Assembly: GCA_947474815.1 (NCBI GenBank)
Contig: CANJJU010000013.1
Location: 1-33,293, forward strand
DNA from: Chitinophagaceae bacterium
GTDB taxonomy: Bacteria; Bacteroidota; Bacteroidia; Chitinophagales; Chitinophagaceae
Reading direction: 5' to 3'
DNA: 33,293 bases
Below the pieces are notes generated by a model. The model was not told the origin of the DNA, did no database searches, and worked only from the letters and a program-made list of their open reading frames with translations. Of the stretch, positions 8,281 through 15,828 are shown piece after piece. Every line of letters begins with the position of its first letter. Positions within the stretch are counted from its first letter, which is position 1. Made by a program: the position numbers and the translations under genes.

Positions 8281-10401
8281 ATGAACATAATCAAGCAGCA
8301 CCCTATAAATGAGATCGGGTATAATTTTATTGAGAAAAAATATATACCAAAAGGGAAAGACGAATACCATCTTAGAAATCAACAAAACAATCACAAGAAG
8401 CTATATCATGCTTTAACCAATGCGCAAATTGATATCTTAATTCGAAATCGAAATACCTCAGACAATTGGTCAAATGTGCTAGTGTCTAAAAAATTCGACC
8501 CTTCACTTGTTAAGAATTCGAAATTTTTTGGTTTGGTTCGGATTGGAAAAATAGAGCCTATTTGTCTTGAATTTCATGATTTTAAAATCCCTGCAGGCAT
8601 ATACAATAGCACCATCATCAGCAGCGATATAGGCGACAACGTATGCATTGAAAACGTAAATTATCTGAGTCATTACATTATTGAAGACAATGTGATACTC
8701 GTTAATATCAACGAGCTTGCTACAACCAACTATGCAAAATTTGGGAATGGAATTTTAAAAGAAGGAGAAGTTGATGAGAAACAAAGAATGATCATCGAAG
8801 TATGCAATGAAAATGGCGGGAGAAGCATTATTCCCTATAATGGAATGCTTGCAGGAGATGCCTATATGTGGAGTAAGTACAGAGATGATAAAAAATTGCT
8901 GCAAAAGTTTAAAGACCTAACTGAAAAGAAGTTTGATAAACAAAGAGGTTATTATGGTAAAATTGGTCAGCGTACCATCATTAAAAATACACGCATTATA
9001 AAAGACGTATTAATTGGATCTGATGCCTATATCAAAGGAGCAAATAAATTAAAGAACCTCACTATCAATAGCGATGGTAATAGGAAAACACAAATTGGAG
9101 AAGGATGCGAATTGGTTAATGGGATCATAGGCTACGGCTGCAGAATTTTTTATGGAGTAAAAGCCGTACGATTTATAACAGCCTCTCATTCTCAATTAAA
9201 ATACGGCGCAAGATTGATTAATTCGTATCTAGGAAACAACTCTACTATCTCTTGTTGCGAGGTTTTGAATACCATGATTTTCCCTGGTCACGAACAACAC
9301 CACAATAACTCATTCCTTTGCGCTTCTCTTATTATGGGACAAAGCAATATTGCTGCAGGAGCAACCATTGGCAGCAATCACAATACGCGTGGAGCAGATG
9401 GAGAAATAGTGGCTGGAAGAGGCTTTTGGCCTGGACTCTGCGTGAGCCTAAAACACAATTCAAAATTTGCTTCTTTTGCTATTTTAGCAAAAGGCGATTA
9501 TCCCTCCGAGCTAAATATTCCAGCTCCTTTTTGTTTGATTAACAACGACGTTGCAAATGATCGATTGGTGATTATGCCTGCCTATTGGTTTATGTACAAT
9601 ATGTATGCATTGGAAAGAAATGTAAGTAAATACCATAACAGAGATAAGCGAGAATATAAAATTCAAAATATAGAATACGATTATCTAGCTCCAGACACCA
9701 TCAATGAAGTGTTTGACTCTTTAAAAACATTCAGTAAATTAAAAATAAATGATGTAGGAGAAGCGGTTATTGATGGATGGGAAAATGCAAAACGAAAAAC
9801 AGTATTGATTAAACTTCCTGAAGCCATCAAAGTATATGAAGAGATTATTCAGCTGTACGCATGCACCCAAATGCTTAAAACCATTGAGGAAAATAAGATT
9901 CAACATTTCGATGCATTTAAAAAACAACTTCATGCTACATCAAAAAGAAGCAATTGGCTAAATATTGGTGGTCAATTGATTCTAGAAGAGGAAATGAGCA
10001 ACCTTAAAAAAGAATTAAAGTCAAATAAAATAAAAAGTTGGGATGATATTCATGCATTTTATCAAAAACAAGGAAAGAATTATGACAAAGACAATTTAAG
10101 TCATTCTTTCACTAGTCTTTTGGAACTTTGGAACATCGATGCAAAACAATTCACTCCTGCCTTATTTAAGAAACTACTTCAGAAAATGCTTCTAACCAAA
10201 GAATGGATGACGAAAAGCATTTATAGCACAAGAGAAAAAGATTATTCAAGTCCCTATAGAAAGATGGTGTACGATAATAATGAAGAGATGCTAAATGTTA
10301 TTGGGAAAATTGATGACAATACATTTATACAAGAGCAAACAGCTGCTTTTGACCAATTGCAAAAAAAGATAAATGGATTGATAAAAAAATGGAAGTTATA
10401 G
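8281..10401 (+). CDS. DUF4954 family protein (hexapeptide/beta-helix-like, function unknown)
   Basis: A 706-aa protein that I recognise as the Bacteroidota family DUF4954. No signal peptide or membrane segment is seen, so it is probably cytoplasmic. Residues about 95-440 have the pattern of a left-handed beta-helix of the LpxA/GlmU type, with irregular isoleucine-centred turns such as STIISSDIGDNVCIENV and SNIAAGATIGSNHNTRGADG. A strongly conserved-looking stretch, PGHEQHHNN followed by GSNHNTRGADGE, holds several histidines that could form an active site. Residues about 440-706 are helical and charged. It lies 134 bp after glmS, and the fold suggests a sugar-nucleotide or acyl-transfer role, but that is inference only. 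Confidence 0.85.
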   Translation: MNIIKQHPINEIGYNFIEKKYIPKGKDEYHLRNQQNNHKKLYHALTNAQIDILIRNRNTSDNWSNVLVSKKFDPSLVKNSKFFGLVRIGKIEPICLEFHDFKIPAGIYNSTIISSDIGDNVCIENVNYLSHYIIEDNVILVNINELATTNYAKFGNGILKEGEVDEKQRMIIEVCNENGGRSIIPYNGMLAGDAYMWSKYRDDKKLLQKFKDLTEKKFDKQRGYYGKIGQRTIIKNTRIIKDVLIGSDAYIKGANKLKNLTINSDGNRKTQIGEGCELVNGIIGYGCRIFYGVKAVRFITASHSQLKYGARLINSYLGNNSTISCCEVLNTMIFPGHEQHHNNSFLCASLIMGQSNIAAGATIGSNHNTRGADGEIVAGRGFWPGLCVSLKHNSKFASFAILAKGDYPSELNIPAPFCLINNDVANDRLVIMPAYWFMYNMYALERNVSKYHNRDKREYKIQNIEYDYLAPDTINEVFDSLKTFSKLKINDVGEAVIDGWENAKRKTVLIKLPEAIKVYEEIIQLYACTQMLKTIEENKIQHFDAFKKQLHATSKRSNWLNIGGQLILEEEMSNLKKELKSNKIKSWDDIHAFYQKQGKNYDKDNLSHSFTSLLELWNIDAKQFTPALFKKLLQKMLLTKEWMTKSIYSTREKDYSSPYRKMVYDNNEEMLNVIGKIDDNTFIQEQTAAFDQLQKKINGLIKKWKL

Positions 10402-10415
10402 TGAAATAGTTAGTG

Positions 10416-10832
10416 TTACTTCATAAAATGCTGCACTGCCAAATCGTACCCTTGCAACCCCATTCCCATAATGACTCCCGATGCATTGGGCGACACGAAG
10501 GATGTTTTTCTGAATTCCTCTCTGCTGTAGATATTTGAAATATGCACTTCAATTACTTTAGTGGATATCGCCGCAACTGCATCCCCTATTGAAACAGAGG
10601 TGTGTGTATATCCCCCTGGATTAAATACAATGCCATCATAGTCAAACCCTACACGATGCAATTCATTGATCAACTCTCCTTCTACATTGCTTTGAAAATA
10701 ACTAAACTCAATGTTTGGATATTTCATTTGAATAGTCTCGAAAAAAATATCAAAACTTTCATTACCATAAATAGCTGTCTCCCGCTTGCCTAAGAGATTC
10801 AAATTGGGGCCATTGATTATAGCAATTTTCAT
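10416..10832 (-). CDS. aroQ: 3-dehydroquinate dehydratase, type II
   Basis: Third step of the shikimate pathway, dehydroquinate to dehydroshikimate, in the cytoplasm as a dodecamer. The 138-aa length fits type II. Motifs are INGPNLNLLGKRE, the lid-loop Tyr in AIYG, FNPGGYTHTSVSI with the substrate-binding Asn, EVHISNIYSREEFR with the catalytic His, and the GVIMGMGLQGY end. It starts 15 bp after carA on the same strand and so is probably cotranscribed with it. It is convergent with the DUF4954 gene, and no terminator is evident in the 14-bp gap. Confidence 0.96.
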   Translation of the reverse strand: MKIAIINGPNLNLLGKRETAIYGNESFDIFFETIQMKYPNIEFSYFQSNVEGELINELHRVGFDYDGIVFNPGGYTHTSVSIGDAVAAISTKVIEVHISNIYSREEFRKTSFVSPNASGVIMGMGLQGYDLAVQHFMK

Positions 10833-10847
10833 TCGAATTTGATTGAA

Positions 10848-11948
10848 TTAATTATTTTGAATCATTGCAATAAAATCATCAAAAAGATAACGACTGTCAT
10901 GTGGACCGGGCGTTGCTTCAGGATGGTACTGAACAGAAAATGCTTTTTTATTTTTAATACGAATACCTTCAATGCTATCATCATTAAGATTGATATGGGT
11001 AATCTCAATATTACTACTATTTTTTACTGCAACAGGATCAATTCCAAATCCATGATTCTGTGTGGTAATTTCCGATTTCCCTGTAATGATATTTTTAACA
11101 GGATGATTAAGCCCTCTATGCCCATGATGCATTTTAAAAGTGGGAATATCATTAGCCAATGCCAATAACTGATGCCCTAAACATATTCCAAACAAAGGCT
11201 TATCTGCAGAAAGAATTCTTTTAACTGTTTGAATAGCATACTCCATTGGGGCAGGATCTCCCGGACCATTGCTTATAAAATAACCCGATGGATTGAATGC
11301 CGCTAATTCTTCGAAGGATGTCTTTGCGTTAAATACTTTTACAAAAGCACCTCTGTCAACCAAACACTGAAGGATATGTTGTTTTACTCCAAAATCAAGT
11401 ACCGCAATTCTAAGAGTGTTGTTTTTCTCTCCGAGTGTATAGGATTCTTTTGTACTCACAACGGAAGCCAATTCAAGGCCGGCCATAGACGGCACATTCT
11501 TCAATTGCTTCTTAAGAGACTCGATATCTGTATCTGTGGAAGAAAGAATGCAATTCATTGCCCCTTTGGTACGAATATGAGCCACCAATGCTCTCGTATC
11601 TATTTCATCTATGGCAACAATTTGTTGAGATTCGAAATAATGTTGCAAAGATTCATCCGCTAAAAATCGGCTAAAGTTTTCTTCTAGATTTCTTCCAATA
11701 ACTGCCTTTACTTTTACTCCAGCACTTTCTACGTCCTTAGGCATTGTTCCATAATTGCCAATATGGGCATTGTTCATGATGAGCACTTGTCCAAAATAGC
11801 TAGGATCGGTGAATACTTCTTGGTACCCTGTCATGCCGGTATTAAAACATATCTCTCCCGTTGCAATGCCTCTATAACCGAATGCTTTGCCATGCATAAC
11901 AGTCCCATCTTCAAGAATTAAAATACCTGTTTGATTATTTTTTTCCAT
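10848..11948 (-). CDS. carA: Carbamoyl-phosphate synthase small subunit
   Basis: Glutaminase subunit that hydrolyses glutamine and passes ammonia to CarB for carbamoyl phosphate, used for arginine and pyrimidines. The 366-aa protein has the N-terminal CPSase small-chain domain (about 8-135, with FNTGMTGYQEVFTDPSY) and a class I glutaminase domain (about 180-360). The nucleophile Cys is in GICLGHQLLALA, and the His-Glu pair is in YHPEATPGPHDS. carB is not in the window. It lies downstream of the alpha ribosomal operon behind a terminator, an arrangement I remember as common in Bacteroidota. TTTCTTTG upstream is one mismatch from a -7 element. Confidence 0.97.
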   Translation of the reverse strand: MEKNNQTGILILEDGTVMHGKAFGYRGIATGEICFNTGMTGYQEVFTDPSYFGQVLIMNNAHIGNYGTMPKDVESAGVKVKAVIGRNLEENFSRFLADESLQHYFESQQIVAIDEIDTRALVAHIRTKGAMNCILSSTDTDIESLKKQLKNVPSMAGLELASVVSTKESYTLGEKNNTLRIAVLDFGVKQHILQCLVDRGAFVKVFNAKTSFEELAAFNPSGYFISNGPGDPAPMEYAIQTVKRILSADKPLFGICLGHQLLALANDIPTFKMHHGHRGLNHPVKNIITGKSEITTQNHGFGIDPVAVKNSSNIEITHINLNDDSIEGIRIKNKKAFSVQYHPEATPGPHDSRYLFDDFIAMIQNN

Positions 11949-12003
11949 TGGCTAAGTATTATACAAAGAAAAAGAATGAAACCGAATTATTAAAAACAAA
12001 TCC

Positions 12004-12029
12004 AAAAAAAACCCCGAAAAATATCGGGG
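12004..12029 (-). terminator. Intrinsic terminator of the ribosomal alpha operon
   Basis: On the minus strand CCCCG, an eight-base loop and CGGGG are followed directly by a run of eight T. It lies 25 bp after the rplQ stop and before carA, so it ends the ribosomal transcript and separates it from carA-aroQ. Confidence 0.85.
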
Positions 12030-12054
12030 CTATATAAAGAATTTAAAGATTCAT

Positions 12055-12582
12055 TTATGCTTCTGTGTTTTCTTCAGTAGCAGCTTCTGTTGACTCAGCA
12101 GGGGCAACTGTTTCAGCAACTTCTGCAGAGGCTTTCTTCTTAGCTCCAGAACGACGCGTTGTTTTCTTAGCTGTATCAGCAGATTGCGCTGTTCCTTTAC
12201 CATAGATTTCGTTAAAATCAACGAGTTCTATCATTGCCATTTCTGCGTTATCGCCGATACGAGCACCTAGTTTGATGACACGGGTGTATCCACCAGGGCG
12301 ACCAGCTACTTTTGGAGCTACTACAGTAAAAAGTTCTTTTACTGCTTGCTTATCATTTAAATAACTGAAAACGATGCGATGATTGTGCATAATCAACTCC
12401 TTGGTAGAAGTTGCTTTTGTTTTGGTAATAATTGGCTCTATATAAGTACGCAATGCTTTTGCTTTTGCAAGAGTAGTGGTAATTCTCTTATACGTAATCA
12501 ATTGGCAACCTAAGTTCATCAACAATGCCTTTCTGTGAGAGGCTGTTCTGCTTAAGTTATTTTTTTTATCTCCGTGACGCAT
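12055..12582 (-). CDS. rplQ: 50S ribosomal protein L17
   Basis: Large-subunit protein near the exit tunnel. The core (residues 1 to about 125) begins [20 protein letters not shown] and contains [28 protein letters not shown] tail of about 45 residues rich in Ala, Glu, Lys and Thr follows, making 175 aa against about 120-127 in E. coli; long tails of this kind are usual in Bacteroidota L17. It is the last gene of the alpha operon, 68 bp after rpoA, with a small hairpin in that gap and an intrinsic terminator behind it. Confidence 0.97.
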   Translation of the reverse strand: MRHGDKKNNLSRTASHRKALLMNLGCQLITYKRITTTLAKAKALRTYIEPIITKTKATSTKELIMHNHRIVFSYLNDKQAVKELFTVVAPKVAGRPGGYTRVIKLGARIGDNAEMAMIELVDFNEIYGKGTAQSADTAKKTTRRSGAKKKASAEVAETVAPAESTEAATEENTEA

Positions 12583-12600
12583 GACTTATTGTTTTTATAC

Positions 12601-12625
12601 CCTGTACCGTGTCAGGAATTACAGG
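12601..12625 (-). promoter_or_regulatory. Candidate hairpin in the rplQ leader
   Basis: On the minus strand CCTGTA and TACAGG form a 6-bp stem around a 13-nt loop. A second CCTG inside the loop could pair with the same 3' CAGG instead, giving two exclusive folds. It lies 18 nt upstream of the rplQ ATG. No T-run follows, so it is not a terminator. Confidence 0.35.
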
Positions 12626-12650
12626 ATTGTGATAAATATTATTGATTAAT

Positions 12651-13646
12651 TTATTCGTCGTCTAATTTAAGTTTACTTAAATCCATTCCGAAACTCAATC
12701 CTCTTTCGTGTAATACTTGATCGATTTCACTTAAAGATTTTTGACCAAAGTTTCTGAATTTCATCAAGTCTTCTTGTTCGTATTGAACCAATTCACTTAA
12801 TGAATTGATTTTTGCTGCTTTCAAGCAATTGAATGCACGAACAGATAAATCAAGATCTTCTAGTGGAGTCTTCAACATTTTACGTAATTGTAAAGTTTGC
12901 TCGTCAACTAAATCTTCTTTTTTATCTTCTTTGGTATCAAAAGTGATGTTTTCATCAGTGATGATCATCAAATGTTGAATCAAAATACGGCTTGCTTGTT
13001 TAACAGCTTCTTCTGGATGAATTGTTCCGTCAGTTACTACGTCGATGATTAATTTTTCAAAATCAGTACGTTGTTCAACCCTTGTATTTTCTATCAAATA
13101 CTTCACATTCTTAATGGGAGTATAAATAGCATCTACAGGAATATATCCAAAATGAGAACTTTTTTCTTTATGCTCTTCTGCAGGAACATATCCACGACCT
13201 TTTCCGATAGTAATTTCGATGTCTAGTTTTGCGCTAGCATCCAAAGTACAAATCATTAATTCAGGATTCATCACTTCAAAAGCAGGAGAAGCTTCACCAA
13301 TCATACCAGCGGTAAAATCAGTTCTATTTTTTAATGATAGAGAAATCTTTTCAGTATTAACATCATGATCTACTTTCAATTTAAAGCGAACTTGCTTAAG
13401 ATTTAGGATCATTTCAGTTACGTCTTCAGTCACACCTTTGATGGTTGCAAATTCATGATCCGCACCAGCTATATTGATTCCAATGATAGCATAGCCTTCA
13501 AGTGAATTTAACAAAACTCTGCGCAAAGCATTTCCGATGGTTACACCATACCCTGGTTCCAGGGGACGGAATTCGAATTGAGCTTCAAAATCAGTTGCTT
13601 TCTGAAGAACGATTTTATCTGGTTTAACAAAATTAAAAATAGCCAT
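12651..13646 (-). CDS. rpoA: DNA-directed RNA polymerase subunit alpha
   Basis: Assembly scaffold of RNA polymerase. The 331-aa protein has the N-terminal dimerisation domain (about 1-235; EPGYGVTIGNALRRVLLNSLEG) and a C-terminal DNA-binding domain (about 265-325; LDLSVRAFNCLKAAKINSL and KFRNFGQKSLSEID) joined by an acidic linker. It lies 30 bp downstream of rpsD in the usual alpha-operon order and precedes rplQ. Confidence 0.98.
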   Translation of the reverse strand: MAIFNFVKPDKIVLQKATDFEAQFEFRPLEPGYGVTIGNALRRVLLNSLEGYAIIGINIAGADHEFATIKGVTEDVTEMILNLKQVRFKLKVDHDVNTEKISLSLKNRTDFTAGMIGEASPAFEVMNPELMICTLDASAKLDIEITIGKGRGYVPAEEHKEKSSHFGYIPVDAIYTPIKNVKYLIENTRVEQRTDFEKLIIDVVTDGTIHPEEAVKQASRILIQHLMIITDENITFDTKEDKKEDLVDEQTLQLRKMLKTPLEDLDLSVRAFNCLKAAKINSLSELVQYEQEDLMKFRNFGQKSLSEIDQVLHERGLSFGMDLSKLKLDDE

Positions 13647-13676
13647 TTGTATTTTGTTGTTTTAAAATTTAAAAGA

Positions 13677-14282
13677 TTATTTACTGTACAATTCTACAAT
13701 TAGTTGCTCCTTGATATTCTCTGGAACACTTTCCCTTTCAGGATAAGCGATGAAAGTACCTTTCAATTCGCTCTCGCTCCATTCTAGCCAACTAAATTTT
13801 GGATTTTTACCACGAACATTGCCTGTAATAGCATTGTTAGCAGCACTTTTATTTTTAAGACCAATTTTATCACCTGGCTTACAGCTATAAGAAGGTACGT
13901 TTAACACATCACCATTAACGGTTACATGCTTATGACTTACCATCTGACGAGCAGCCTGACGACTTGGTGCAATACCCATTCTGAATACAGTATTATCCAA
14001 ACGAGCTTCTAATAATTTGATTAGATTTTCACCTGTAACACCTTTTCTACGAGCAGCTTCTTCAAATGTTCTGCGGAATTGTTTTTCCAACAAACCATAA
14101 GTGTATTTTGCTTTTTGCTTTTCTTTTAGCTGAACACCATATTCACTCAGTGTTTTACGCTTTTTAGTACCGCCGTGTTGACCGGGAGGGTTACTGTTTT
14201 TAGTTAACCACTTACCATTTCCGGTAATGGGTTCTCCGAATCTGCGGGAGATTTTTGTTTTGGGGCCTGTATAACGTGCCAT
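13677..14282 (-). CDS. rpsD: 30S ribosomal protein S4
   Basis: Primary 16S rRNA-binding protein that starts 30S assembly; in E. coli it also represses its own operon. The 201-aa protein begins [18 protein letters not shown] without the zinc-type cysteine set. The S4 RNA-binding domain (about 92-155) carries [20 protein letters not shown] and [18 protein letters not shown]. It ends with the usual C-terminal block [14 protein letters not shown]. The 88-nt gap before it can fold into a pseudoknot on the mRNA, discussed separately. Confidence 0.98.
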   Translation of the reverse strand: MARYTGPKTKISRRFGEPITGNGKWLTKNSNPPGQHGGTKKRKTLSEYGVQLKEKQKAKYTYGLLEKQFRRTFEEAARRKGVTGENLIKLLEARLDNTVFRMGIAPSRQAARQMVSHKHVTVNGDVLNVPSYSCKPGDKIGLKNKSAANNAITGNVRGKNPKFSWLEWSESELKGTFIAYPERESVPENIKEQLIVELYSK

Positions 14283-14293
14283 AATTTGATTGG

Positions 14294-14347
14294 TGACCTT
14301 TTATTGTCGATGCATCATTGTAAAGGTCATTTAAAATGAATAATGCA
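14294..14347 (-). promoter_or_regulatory. Candidate pseudoknot in the rpsD (S4) leader
   Basis: In mRNA sense (minus strand), stem 1 is TGCATTATT (14347-14339) with AATGATGCA (14319-14311): eight Watson-Crick pairs and one U-G. Stem 2 is TGACCTTTA (14329-14321) with TAAAAGGTCA (14303-14294), nine pairs with one bulged A. The order of strands is that of an H-type pseudoknot, with loops of 9, 1 and 7 nt. The structure ends 11 nt before the rpsD ATG. Pairing is seen in the sequence; folding and S4 binding are inference. Confidence 0.5.
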
Positions 14348-14370
14348 CCCGTTAAAAAATAATATTGATA

Positions 14371-14784
14371 CTATACTCTTCTCTTTTTTGGAGGACGACA
14401 ACCATTGTGTGGCAATGGAGTTACATCTTTAATGATGGCTACTTCTAATCCGCTTTGAGACAAAGAACGAATGGCGCCTTCGCGACCACTACCCGGACCT
14501 TTCACATATACATCTACTCTTTTCAATCCAGCATCTATTGCAGTTTTGGCTGCATCAGAACCAGCCATTTGAGCTGCATAAGGAGTATTTTTTTTGCTTC
14601 CTTTGAAACCCATTTTTCCAGCTGAAGACCAAGAAATTACTTGTCCTTGCTTATTGGTTAAACTAATAATAATATTGTTAAAACTAGCAGTAACGTGAGC
14701 ATCACCATGTGGTTCTACTTTTACTACTCTCTTTTTTGAAGCTGCTTTCGCGCTTTGAACTTTCTGTCCTTGTGCCTTTGCCAT
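14371..14784 (-). CDS. rpsK: 30S ribosomal protein S11
   Basis: Platform protein of the small subunit that contacts mRNA near the E site. At 137 aa it is slightly longer than E. coli S11 because of a lysine- and alanine-rich N-terminus. Family blocks are [54 protein letters not shown] and the end [17 protein letters not shown]. It is separated from rpsM by an unusually long 149-nt gap that contains hairpins. Confidence 0.98.
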   Translation of the reverse strand: MAKAQGQKVQSAKAASKKRVVKVEPHGDAHVTASFNNIIISLTNKQGQVISWSSAGKMGFKGSKKNTPYAAQMAGSDAAKTAIDAGLKRVDVYVKGPGSGREGAIRSLSQSGLEVAIIKDVTPLPHNGCRPPKKRRV

Positions 14785-14815
14785 AATTTAATTAATAGAT
14801 GATCTTAAAAAATAA

Positions 14816-14929
14816 CTTCGAAAATTCGAAGCTGAACCAACCCTCCTGCCGACTTAAGCGATCCGGCGCTGATTCAAAATATACAAGTCGATATAAACAG
14901 CAATACCGGAAGATTCACCACCGGTATTG
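14816..14929 (-). promoter_or_regulatory. Structured spacer between rpsM and rpsK
   Basis: Read on the minus strand, a perfect 9-bp hairpin CAATACCGG/CCGGTATTG (14929-14901, 11-nt loop) starts four bases after the rpsM stop. GCCG/CGGC (14867-14848) follows, and then CTTCGAA-TT-TTCGAAG (14831-14816), which is followed by TTATTTTTT. The last hairpin plus T-rich tract resembles a weak terminator or attenuator. TATATTTTG (14883-14875) resembles a stretched -7 element. Confidence 0.4.
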
Positions 14930-14933
14930 ATTA

Positions 14934-15311
14934 TTACTTAACTACTTTCTTCTTACCTGCTACTGTCTTACGCTTACCTTTTCTAGTACGACTATTGGTA
15001 CGAGTACGTTGACCACGAACTGGCAATCCCTTACGATGACGCAAGCCACGGTAACATGCGATATCCAACAAGCGCTTAATGTTCATTTGAGTTTCACTGC
15101 GAAGTGCACCCTCTGTTTTAAACTCATTGTTGATTACATTACGGATGGCAGTTTGCTCATCATCATTCCACTGATTAACTTTTTTACTCAAATCAATTCC
15201 AGATTTGGTTAAAATGTACTTTGCAGTAGAACGGCCAATACCATATATATAGGTAAGTCCGATTTCTCCTCTTTTATTTTTTGGTAAATCTATACCGGCA
15301 ATACGCGCCAT
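14934..15311 (-). CDS. rpsM: 30S ribosomal protein S13
   Basis: Head protein of the small subunit contacting the P-site tRNA and the 50S bridge. The 125-aa protein begins [21 protein letters not shown] and contains [11 protein letters not shown] and [20 protein letters not shown]. The basic tail [16 protein letters not shown] is the usual tRNA-facing extension. It follows rpmJ by 40 bp in the alpha operon. Confidence 0.98.
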   Translation of the reverse strand: MARIAGIDLPKNKRGEIGLTYIYGIGRSTAKYILTKSGIDLSKKVNQWNDDEQTAIRNVINNEFKTEGALRSETQMNIKRLLDIACYRGLRHRKGLPVRGQRTRTNSRTRKGKRKTVAGKKKVVK

Positions 15312-15351
15312 ATTATTTGTTGAATTTTGTTTTAAATAATTTAATTGAAAA

Positions 15352-15468
15352 CTATCCTTGCTTTTGCTTAAAGCGTGGATTTTTTTTGTTGATTACATAC
15401 AGACGACCTTTCCTTCTCACAATTTTGCAATCAGCACTGCGTTTTTTAATTGAAGCTCTAACCTTCAT
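15352..15468 (-). CDS. rpmJ: 50S ribosomal protein L36 (zinc-free form)
   Basis: A 38-aa gene too short for the ORF track; I translated it from the minus strand. It begins [17 protein letters not shown] and ends NPRFKQKQG, a full match to the L36 pattern. Of the four zinc ligands of the C+ form, only Cys14 remains; positions 11, 27 and 33 are Ser, Asn and Phe, so it cannot bind zinc in the usual way. It lies between infA (58-bp gap) and rpsM (40-bp gap), the standard place. Confidence 0.95.
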   Translation of the reverse strand: MKVRASIKKRSADCKIVRRKGRLYVINKKNPRFKQKQG

Positions 15469-15526
15469 TTTATTTGATTTTATCTTTTAATAATAACCGC
15501 AAGCAGCGTGCCTTGCAGTCTAGTTT

Positions 15527-15745
15527 TTATTTATACCTAAATATAATTCTACCTCTTGTTAAATCGTATGGACTCATTTCCACCCCTACTTTATCACCTG
15601 GTAAAATACGGATATAATGCATCCTCATTTTTCCTGAAATCGTTGCCAATATTTCATGACCGTTTTCAAGTTTTACCTTAAACATAGCATTGCTAAGTGC
15701 CTCAATGATCGTTCCGTCTTGCTTAATTAATGCTTGTTTAGCCAT
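15527..15745 (-). CDS. infA: Translation initiation factor IF-1
   Basis: Binds the A site of the 30S subunit during initiation. The product is 72 aa, from [11 protein letters not shown] to GRIIFRYK, a single OB-fold with [29 protein letters not shown] and [15 protein letters not shown]. The ORF track runs to 15814, but that first codon is TTG and the -7 promoter element lies inside the extension, so the ATG at 15745 is the right start. It is the first gene of the alpha operon here; secY and map are not next to it. Confidence 0.97.
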   Translation of the reverse strand: MAKQALIKQDGTIIEALSNAMFKVKLENGHEILATISGKMRMHYIRILPGDKVGVEMSPYDLTRGRIIFRYK

Positions 15746-15758
15746 AAATTTGGGAGCG

Positions 15759-15792
15759 CAAAGATAAGAGAAATATTTAATTATTAACCAAA
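15759..15792 (-). promoter_or_regulatory. Promoter of the infA-rplQ operon
   Basis: On the minus strand TATCTTTG (15766-15759) matches the -7 consensus exactly. TTTG at 15792-15789 is a -33 box with a 22-bp spacer. The -7 element is 13 nt before the infA ATG, which gives a short leader. Confidence 0.65.
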
Positions 15793-15828
15793 AAAACCTA
15801 ATATTACAACACAAAACACGATAAATTT

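Noticed and set aside
10402-10415. Terminator between DUF4954 and aroQ
   Set aside because: Only 14 bp separate the stops, and no stem with a T-run is visible.
15281-15490. 69-aa plus-strand ORF
   Set aside because: Overlaps rpmJ and the rpsM start in antisense; rpmJ is clear on the minus strand.
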